Source: Arenicellales bacterium (GTDB lineage: Bacteria; Pseudomonadota; Gammaproteobacteria; Arenicellales; UBA868). Taken from it: DNA of 20,570 nucleotides. This document shows, piece by piece, positions 14,986-20,570 of the stretch. The position numbers and the translations under genes are program-made. Under the pieces are notes generated by a model. It made no database searches and was not told where the DNA came from. It saw only the letters and a program-made list of their open reading frames with translations. Within the stretch, counting starts at the first letter, position 1; every line of letters begins with the position of its first letter. The stretch is taken from NCBI GenBank assembly GCA_028825345.1, contig JAPKAJ010000007.1:1-20570 (forward strand), in the 5' to 3' direction.

Positions 14986-16521
14986 ATGAGTGAAAAGCAA
15001 ACACCACCGACGAAAGCGAAGCTCACTAACCGCCTTCTCACAGGAGAGACTTTTCTAGAAAGTATCCGGGATGGGCGTGAAATCTGGTATGACGGTGAGC
15101 GAGTCAAGGATGTTACCCGACATCCCGCTTTTCGAAATAGTGCGAGCAGTGTAGCCCGGCTTTATGATCGGTTACATGACCCCGAATTCGCCCAGGTACT
15201 CACTAGGCCGGACAAGTATGGCATTGTGACTCACAAGTTTTTCTGCCCAAGCTATAGCGCTGGCGAACTGTTGGAAGCGCGGGACGCTATAGCTGTGTGG
15301 CAGCGGATGAGTTTCGGATGGATGGGTCGAACCCCCGATTACAAAGCGGCCTTTATGGCGCAACTTGCTGAAGGCGCCGATTTCTATCACCCTAACGGCG
15401 GCAACGCGCTCAACTGGTATAAAAAAGTCGCCTCCCAGGCGTTGTTTCTCAATCACGTACTGGTGGACCCACCGGTGGATAGAGATCAGCCCCATCACCA
15501 TGGAACTGACGTTTTTGTCAACGTCACCCATGACGACGACAAGGGTATGTATGTGAGTGGTGCCAAGATGGTTGCTACCGGGTCTGCATTGACCCATGCC
15601 ACTTTCGTTGCTCCCAATAGCGGCTCAGCGGCACGAATGGAAACTGGCAAGGATGAAGCGTTCGCCCTGGTTTTCTTTGTCGATATGGATACCCCAGGGA
15701 TGAAACTGGTAAGCCGGCCATCGTATGAAATGAAAGCAGCCAGTCCGTTTGATGCACCACTTGCCAGTCGATTCGACGAAAACGATGCCGTGCTGATATT
15801 TCATAATGCGTTTATTCCTTGGGAGAACGTTTTGGTTTATCGTGATGTGGATAAGGCCAAGGGATTTTATGCAAGTTCCGGGTTTTTTAATCGGTATAAC
15901 CTTCAATCGGCAACGCGTCTTTCGGTTAAGCTTGAATTTGCCTGCGGGCTGTTGATGAAAGGGACGCAAGCCACGGGAACTGCTTCGTTTCGTGGTGTAC
16001 AAACTGCAGTAGGAGAGCTGGTTGGCATGAGTCAGTTGGTTTGGGCGCTGACAACCGCAATGGCGCTCGACCCTGAGCCAGGGGTAGGGGATTCAGTGGT
16101 GCCTAGACTCCAGACGGCCGCCGCCGCGCGAATTTACATGACAGACGTGTGGCAAAAAGTCAGACAGATATTTGAAGAGATTCTTGCCGGCGCGCCGATA
16201 GTGACCGTCTCATCCCATCGAGACCTACAGACGCCGGATTTAGATCCTGTAATAGAGCGGTATTTTCGCGGCACTGGTTTGACGGCACATGACCGGATAA
16301 AACTCTTTAAATTGATCTGGGATGCACTTTATTCCGAATTTGCCGGGCGCCATGCACTCTATGAGAAAAATTATGCGGGCAACCACGATCAACAGCGACT
16401 AGATGCGTTGCGGTGGGCAGATTTGCGCGGCGACAGCCGCCGGTACGAAGAAATGGTTGAGCAATGCTTGAGCGACTATGATCTGAACGGCTGGCATGCC
16501 AAGGATCTTTACAGCGCTTAA
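14986..16521 (+). CDS. FADH2-dependent aromatic monooxygenase, HpaB family
   Basis: Oxygenase component of a two-component flavin monooxygenase that hydroxylates a phenolic ring using FADH2 from a separate reductase. ATG 14986 gives 511 residues, typical of HpaB. The frame extends to TTG 14947. A GGAGGA lies at 14949-14954, but it is too far from ATG 14986 and 13 bases from TTG 14968, so the start is unsure. ESIRDGREIWYDGERVKDV is the family's opening segment. MGRTPDY supplies R115 and Y119, and H157 in LNHVLV follows at the same spacing as the Arg, Tyr and His of known HpaB sites. No HpaC-like reductase is in the window. Possible substrates include 4-hydroxyphenylacetate, phenols or another hydroxybenzoate. 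Confidence 0.87.
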   Translation: MSEKQTPPTKAKLTNRLLTGETFLESIRDGREIWYDGERVKDVTRHPAFRNSASSVARLYDRLHDPEFAQVLTRPDKYGIVTHKFFCPSYSAGELLEARDAIAVWQRMSFGWMGRTPDYKAAFMAQLAEGADFYHPNGGNALNWYKKVASQALFLNHVLVDPPVDRDQPHHHGTDVFVNVTHDDDKGMYVSGAKMVATGSALTHATFVAPNSGSAARMETGKDEAFALVFFVDMDTPGMKLVSRPSYEMKAASPFDAPLASRFDENDAVLIFHNAFIPWENVLVYRDVDKAKGFYASSGFFNRYNLQSATRLSVKLEFACGLLMKGTQATGTASFRGVQTAVGELVGMSQLVWALTTAMALDPEPGVGDSVVPRLQTAAAARIYMTDVWQKVRQIFEEILAGAPIVTVSSHRDLQTPDLDPVIERYFRGTGLTAHDRIKLFKLIWDALYSEFAGRHALYEKNYAGNHDQQRLDALRWADLRGDSRRYEEMVEQCLSDYDLNGWHAKDLYSA

Positions 16522-16528
16522 GCGCTGT
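16511..16528. terminator. Perfect palindrome over the monooxygenase stop codon
   Basis: ACAGCGCTTAAGCGCTGT is an 18-bp perfect palindrome (7-bp stem, TTAA loop) that contains the TAA stop of the HpaB-like gene. It lies between convergent operons and might act as a hairpin at the transcript end, but there is no T-tract in either direction, so terminator function is weakly supported. Confidence 0.35.
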
Positions 16529-16649
16529 CAACCAGCCAGGTCATAGATGGCGCATGATCTGTTAGTTAATGCCATACAGCGGGGCAAAAGAGGCACTTTT
16601 GGTTGCGACAACTCAGCGTGGATGGCAATGCCGCCACATCAACACTCGA

Positions 16650-17351
16650 TCAAATACCCAGATAGCGGCGTTTGATATCCTCACTGGCGAGCAACGCTTC
16701 CGACCGGCCGGACCAGACCGTTTCCCCTTTTTCGATAATAAAATGCCGGTCGGCGATTCGAGCCAGGTCGGCAACGTTCTTATCGATCACCAGAATCGAA
16801 AGACCATCTCCTTTGAGGCGAGAAAGGCAGGACCAGATTTCCTGGCGTACCAGAGGCGCCAGTCCCTCAGTTGCCTCGTCCAGAATGAGAAGACGTGGGT
16901 TAGTCATCAGCGCTCTGCCGATGGCGAGCATCTGTTGTTCACCGCCCGAAAGAAGATTGCCAAGCCCATGCCGGCGTGCGGCCAGAGCGGGAAACATCTG
17001 AAACACCCGCGTACTGTCCCAGGGATCGCTGTCGCTGGGTCCTGCGCGGGCAGCGACAATCAGGTTTTCGATGACCGAGAGATTCGGGAAAATCTGCCGA
17101 CCTTCGGGAACCAGTCCGATCCCCGCCTGTGCAATATAATAACTGGGTCGGTTTGTAATCACTTGATCTTCCCAAGTGATCTGGCCGGTGCTGGTTGGAA
17201 TAATCCCCATGATGCAGTTGATGGATGTCGTTTTCCCCATGCCATTGCGGCCCATCAGGGTGACAACCTCTCCAGCATTGACCTGTAGATTGACTCCGAA
17301 CAGGGCCTGGCTTGCGCCGTAATGAGCCTGAAGGCTTTCGACGCTTAACAT
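16650..17351 (-). CDS. livF: Branched-chain amino acid/aromatic acid type ABC transporter ATPase, LivF-like
   Basis: Cytoplasmic ATPase of a HAAT-family importer, 233 residues. Walker A GRNGMGKTT (34-42), LivF-type Q-region VPEGRQIFPNL (81-91), signature LSGGEQQ (134-140) and Walker B LLILDEATEGLAP (154-166) are all present. The segment after Walker B reads LVIDKN where LivF proteins usually have LVEQN. ATG 17351 overlaps the livG stop (ATGTTAA), giving coupled translation. It is the last gene of the importer operon. Location beside aromatic catabolism genes suggests the importer takes up an aromatic acid rather than leucine. Confidence 0.9.
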   Translation of the reverse strand: MLSVESLQAHYGASQALFGVNLQVNAGEVVTLMGRNGMGKTTSINCIMGIIPTSTGQITWEDQVITNRPSYYIAQAGIGLVPEGRQIFPNLSVIENLIVAARAGPSDSDPWDSTRVFQMFPALAARRHGLGNLLSGGEQQMLAIGRALMTNPRLLILDEATEGLAPLVRQEIWSCLSRLKGDGLSILVIDKNVADLARIADRHFIIEKGETVWSGRSEALLASEDIKRRYLGI

Positions 17352-18157
17352 GCTGACGGTGATTTGGCCATCGGATCCTCAGCGTGCGGCTCGCTGGGTA
17401 TCGAATCCAGTTCTTCACCCAGATAGGCCTGACGCACCCTTGGGTTAGAGCGAATCGCATCTGGGTCTGCGGTAGCGATGACCTGTCCTTCTACTAATAC
17501 GGTAATCCGGTCGGCCAGTGAGAACACCGTGTTCATGTCATGTTCCACCAGGATAATTGTACGTGACCCCTTCAGTGCCTGGAGTGTTCTGACCATCCGA
17601 CTGGAATCCTCCTGCCCCATACCAGCTGTCGGTTCGTCCAACAGTATTAGTACGGGATTGGTCGCCAGCACCATAGCCATTTCCAGCTGTCGATGCTCGC
17701 CGTGGGACAACGGACCAGCCATTTGCATGGCCTGGTCCTGCAGCCCAACCTGCTCTAACGATGCCATAGCCGGTTCTACCAGAGATGCGTCATCGCCACT
17801 GTTGGCCCAGAAGCGGTAGGAGTGACCTGCTTTGGCCTGCACCGCCAGCAGCACATTTTCGAGTACGGTCATGTCAAGGATAATGCTGGTGATTTGGAAA
17901 GACCGTGCGATCCCCAGATGAGGACGCCGGTGGGCCGGCATTCGAGTGATATCGTTTCCCTGAAAGAGGATTCGGCCCGAATCCGGCAGTAGTACCCCGG
18001 CCAACTGGGAGACCAACGTAGTTTTCCCTGCGCCGTTGGGACCGATGATCGCGTGAATCTCTCCTTTTACTATGTCCAGTGAAACCTGTTTGGTCGCGGC
18101 AACCCCGCCAAAGGATTTGTGCAGGTTAACGATGCTGAGCAGAGCTTTAGCTGTCAT
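17345..18157 (-). CDS. livG: ABC transporter ATPase, LivG-like
   Basis: Second ATPase of the importer, 270 residues. Walker A GPNGAGKTT (39-47), LivG-type switch ARSFQIT (84-90), signature LSHGEHRQLEMAMVLA (150-165), Walker B VLILLDEPTAGM (169-180) and H-loop ILVEHDM (H206) are visible. The LSHGE signature is common in urea- and aromatic-acid-type members of the family. The tail after about 245 (LDSIPSEPHAEDP) is longer than usual. ATG 18157 lies in the end of livM, an 11-base overlap. Confidence 0.91.
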   Translation of the reverse strand: MTAKALLSIVNLHKSFGGVAATKQVSLDIVKGEIHAIIGPNGAGKTTLVSQLAGVLLPDSGRILFQGNDITRMPAHRRPHLGIARSFQITSIILDMTVLENVLLAVQAKAGHSYRFWANSGDDASLVEPAMASLEQVGLQDQAMQMAGPLSHGEHRQLEMAMVLATNPVLILLDEPTAGMGQEDSSRMVRTLQALKGSRTIILVEHDMNTVFSLADRITVLVEGQVIATADPDAIRSNPRVRQAYLGEELDSIPSEPHAEDPMAKSPSAC

Positions 18158-19109
18158 GGGATCGTTTGCTGCGTCCGCTCAGCCAACTGTCGATGCCGCC
18201 GTTGGCAAACAGCACCACCAGAATAAGAAATATTCCAAAAACTAACTGCCAGTAAAGCCAAAGCCCTGATAAGAACTCTTCCAATAACAAAAATACGCTG
18301 ACGCCAAGCACCGGCCCGAATAGGCTGCCCGCGCCGCCGAGGACCACCATAAAGATTAGTTCGCCGGAACGAGTCCAGTCCATCATTTCAGGACTGATGA
18401 AATTAGTGAAATTGCCGAGTAGTGCGCCGGCAAATCCGCAAATCGTGCCAGAAATCACATAGCAGATCAGTTTGTATCTGAAAGTATCAAAACCCAAGGA
18501 TTGCATCCGTAGCTCATTGCCCCGAGTACCCCGAATCACCATGCCAAAGCGCGAGTTAACGATACGTTTAACCAGATAAAGCACCACCAGTAGTGAAGCG
18601 AAACAGACATAGTAGAGAACTGTCGCATCCTCCAGGTTTATGAATCTGCTGAACTCACTTCTTACTTCAATCACCAGTCCGTCGTCACCGCCGTATTCCT
18701 CTATAGAAACGAAAGTAAAAAACACCATCTGAGCGAAGGCCATCGTGATCATGATGAAGTTCACGCCCCGGGTGCGCAGGCAGACCAGACCAGTAGCGAG
18801 CGCAAATACAGCTGATACAGCCATCGCCACTAGAATATGAAGATAGCCGTTGTAAATTTCGTAGTAGACCGGGATCCCGACGGCATAGGCGCCGATGCCC
18901 AGGTAGGCAGCGTGACCAAAGCTGATCATCCGGCCGTAACCGAGAATCAAATTGAGGCTAACAGCAGCGATCGCTAGAATGACACAACGCGTTGCCAGGT
19001 CGATAAGAAAGGCATTGCCGGTAAGATCTACTAACCGTGGCACCAGTGCCAGGATCACAAGCATCAGTGCGGTGACAAAGCCTCTCAGGGTTAGGGTAGG
19101 CAAACTCAT
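18147..19109 (-). CDS. livM: ABC transporter permease, LivM-like
   Basis: Inner-membrane permease with about nine hydrophobic segments. From ATG 19109 it is 320 residues, and TTG 19142 would add 11 residues that overlap the end of livH. Family marks are LILGYGRMISFGHAAYLGIGAYAVG near the N-terminus, the cytoplasmic loop RGTRGNELRMQSLGFDTFRYKL that contacts the ATPases, and VLGGAGSLFGPVLG near the C-terminus. It pairs with LivH to form the channel. Confidence 0.9.
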   Translation of the reverse strand: MSLPTLTLRGFVTALMLVILALVPRLVDLTGNAFLIDLATRCVILAIAAVSLNLILGYGRMISFGHAAYLGIGAYAVGIPVYYEIYNGYLHILVAMAVSAVFALATGLVCLRTRGVNFIMITMAFAQMVFFTFVSIEEYGGDDGLVIEVRSEFSRFINLEDATVLYYVCFASLLVVLYLVKRIVNSRFGMVIRGTRGNELRMQSLGFDTFRYKLICYVISGTICGFAGALLGNFTNFISPEMMDWTRSGELIFMVVLGGAGSLFGPVLGVSVFLLLEEFLSGLWLYWQLVFGIFLILVVLFANGGIDSWLSGRSKRSHDS

Positions 19110-19122
19110 GGCGCGCTTGGAC

Positions 19123-20046
19123 TCAATGGCCGCGTGGCCCAAAAAGGCCCGTTGGTCGAACGGCCAGGATCACAGCCATCAGAATGTAGATCAGCATTGC
19201 CGATATCGCAGGCGCCGAGGTTTCAGCGTTCTGAGCGGACATAAACAGTTTGAATAGTACGTCGAGATATGAGCGTCCCATGGTATCGATTAATCCGACC
19301 AGGATTGCAGCGATGAAAGCACCCTTGATCGAGCCGATCCCACCAATGACGATCACCACAAACGCGACGATGATAATTTGGTTGCCCATGCCAATCGATG
19401 CTTCAGTAATCGGGGCAATCATCATCCCGGCCAGCCCAGCCAGTACGGCGCCTATTCCAAAGACGATGGAAAATAACATGCCAATGTTGATACCCAACGC
19501 GCTGATCATAGTTCGGTTAGTTGCGCCGGCGCGGATGCGCATGCCCAGTCGGGTTCGGGTAACCAGCACAAAAAGGCCAATGCCAACGAGCAAACCAGTC
19601 GTAATGATTGCAAGTCGATAGGTGGGTAACACGATATCAGCGGTTAGCATGACTTGCCCATCCAGCCAGGCCGGCAGTGGAATCACCTGTCCATCCGGTC
19701 CCCAGATCATCTGTGTCAAGGCGTCAAATGCCAGAATCAGGCCAAACGTAGCCAGCACATGATCCAGGTGGTCGCGTTGATAAAGACGCCGGATTACGAT
19801 TAGTTCCACCAGCAGGCCAATAATCGCGACTGCCGGTAGTGCCGCGAGGAGGCCTAGAAGAAACGAGTCAAACCATTGTGTGAAAGTGGCACAAAGGAAT
19901 GCACCAGCCATATACAGTGAGCCGTGCGCAAGGTTCACCACATCCATAATACCGAAGATCAGCGTCAGGCCCGATGCCAGCAAAAACAACAGAATTCCCA
20001 GCTGTAGGCCGTTCAGTAGTTGTACGGCCAGCAGTGTCCAGTCCAT
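19123..20046 (-). CDS. livH: ABC transporter permease, LivH-like
   Basis: Inner-membrane permease of 307 residues. GIMDVVNLAHGSLYMAGAF is the family's first conserved helix pair, the ATPase-contact loop reads GMRIRAGATNRTMISALG, and VIGGIGSIKGAFIAAILVGLID is the C-terminal hallmark. ATG 20046 follows a modest GAAAGATAA ribosome site and lies 87 bp after the livJ-type stop, with a strong hairpin in between. Confidence 0.91.
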   Translation of the reverse strand: MDWTLLAVQLLNGLQLGILLFLLASGLTLIFGIMDVVNLAHGSLYMAGAFLCATFTQWFDSFLLGLLAALPAVAIIGLLVELIVIRRLYQRDHLDHVLATFGLILAFDALTQMIWGPDGQVIPLPAWLDGQVMLTADIVLPTYRLAIITTGLLVGIGLFVLVTRTRLGMRIRAGATNRTMISALGINIGMLFSIVFGIGAVLAGLAGMMIAPITEASIGMGNQIIIVAFVVIVIGGIGSIKGAFIAAILVGLIDTMGRSYLDVLFKLFMSAQNAETSAPAISAMLIYILMAVILAVRPTGLFGPRGH

Positions 20047-20073
20047 GGTTATCTTTCAATTAGCGAGACGTAA

Positions 20074-20112
20074 AGACGCCCGGCAGGTTTTAAATCAACC
20101 TGCCGGGCGTCT
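20074..20112 (-). terminator. Strong hairpin between livJ-type gene and livH (attenuating terminator)
   Basis: A perfect 16-bp inverted repeat (20074-20089 with 20097-20112) with a 7-base loop, GC-rich near the base. Read in the direction of transcription, the stem is followed by TTTACG, a short T-tract. A partial terminator or mRNA-stabilising hairpin at this place would keep the binding protein more abundant than the permeases, as is usual for such operons. Confidence 0.7.
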
Positions 20113-20133
20113 ATCAGGAACGAGAAAACAACG

Positions 20134-20570
20134 CTATAAATGGCACTGATCGTAGTAGGTATCCTGGTGATCTGTAAGAACGGTAGATACATATGACACA
20201 AACCAGTCCCCATTGGCATCGGCTTTAACCGTGCGAAGGTAGAAGTTCTGGATCGGGAAATGGTTCGGCCCATAGCGATATTTCCCGCGGACGCTTGGGA
20301 AATCGGCTTTGCTCATGGCTGCACGAATTCCGTCCTGATCGTCCGTGTTGCCATCGACAGCGTCGACACCGCTCTTGATCAGCATGATTGCATCATAAGC
20401 CTGAGCGGCGTAGTGGGTCGGGTAACGCCCAGTTTTGGCCTTGAAATCTGCAACAAAACGCTTATTGGTGGCGTTATCCAGATCCGGCGCCCAGAACATA
20501 GTATTCCATGATCCCAAAACACCCCCGAGGCCGGCTTTTTGCAGGCGCGTCAGTGACAATGCGTCGACCG
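20134..20570 (-). CDS. ABC transporter periplasmic substrate-binding protein, LivJ-like (N-terminal part outside window)
   Basis: C-terminal about 145 residues of a Peripla_BP_6-type binding protein that captures the substrate in the periplasm and delivers it to LivHM. The frame stays open to the window edge. Recognisable segments are WAPDLDNATNKRFVADFKAKTGRYPTHYAAQAYDAI, the DAIRAAM-like IRAAMSKADFPSVRGKYRYG stretch, and a final IQNFYLRTVKADANGDW. These are the usual C-lobe elements. The N-terminal signal peptide and ligand-contact residues cannot be seen. Neighbouring genes suggest an aromatic acid ligand. Confidence 0.87.
   Translation of the reverse strand, partial: VDALSLTRLQKAGLGGVLGSWNTMFWAPDLDNATNKRFVADFKAKTGRYPTHYAAQAYDAIMLIKSGVDAVDGNTDDQDGIRAAMSKADFPSVRGKYRYGPNHFPIQNFYLRTVKADANGDWFVSYVSTVLTDHQDTYYDQCHL

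Noticed and set aside
16569..17288. 239-codon plus-strand frame opposite livF
   Set aside because: The minus strand has a complete ABC ATPase with all motifs, so the plus frame is antisense noise.

Overview
The window is about 20.6 kb of dense, operon-organised proteobacterial DNA devoted to uptake and breakdown of aromatic acids. By eye GC is moderate, in the low fifties. Short gene overlaps, Shine-Dalgarno starts, a protocatechuate 4,5-cleavage (LigABC) route using a PIG-L type hydratase (GalB), and a Liv-type ABC importer suggest Pseudomonadota, most likely a Gamma- or Betaproteobacterium. The genus cannot be fixed from sequence alone. No mobile element, RNA gene, CRISPR array or regulator gene was found.

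Layout. (1) 1-1992, plus strand: end of a hotdog thioesterase (4HBT type) and a benzoate-CoA-ligase-like enzyme. (2) 1993-2332: a gap holding a 58-codon remnant of an RraA-family gene with a large imperfect inverted repeat. (3) 2333-6206, plus: a phthalate-4,5-dioxygenase-like Rieske oxygenase, a translationally coupled glutamine-synthetase-like ligase, then an alpha/beta hydrolase. (4) 6394-8600, minus: ligC, ligB, ligA (transcribed ligA-ligB-ligC), the ring-cleavage arm. (5) 8601-8912: divergent control region with a sigma70-like promoter and a tiny leader ORF. (6) 8913-16521, plus: galB, ligK/galC, galD/ligU, ligI, pobA, an MFS transporter and an HpaB-type flavin monooxygenase. (7) 16650-20570, minus: livF, livG, livM, livH and the C-terminal part of a livJ-type binding protein. 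A strong hairpin lies between livJ and livH.

How it works together. PobA hydroxylates 4-hydroxybenzoate to protocatechuate. LigAB opens the ring between carbons 4 and 5, LigC oxidises the semialdehyde to 2-pyrone-4,6-dicarboxylate, LigI hydrolyses it to 4-oxalomesaconate, GalD/LigU tautomerises, GalB hydrates, and LigK/GalC splits the product into pyruvate and oxaloacetate. This lower pathway is complete in the window. The other oxygenases and ligases (CoA ligase plus thioesterase, Rieske plus GS-like ligase, HpaB-like hydroxylase) look like upper-pathway modules that funnel other aromatics into it, and their substrates are not known. The GS-like plus Rieske pair resembles the logic of aniline catabolism, where a gamma-glutamyl aromatic amine is the oxygenase substrate, so an aminobenzoate is a reasonable but unproven candidate.

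The most unusual details are: pobA has ACG exactly where its start codon should be, in perfect register with the canonical enzyme; the GS/Rieske pair appears in a protocatechuate cluster; there is a truncated RraA gene with a fold-back repeat; and no reductase partner is present for either two-component oxygenase.
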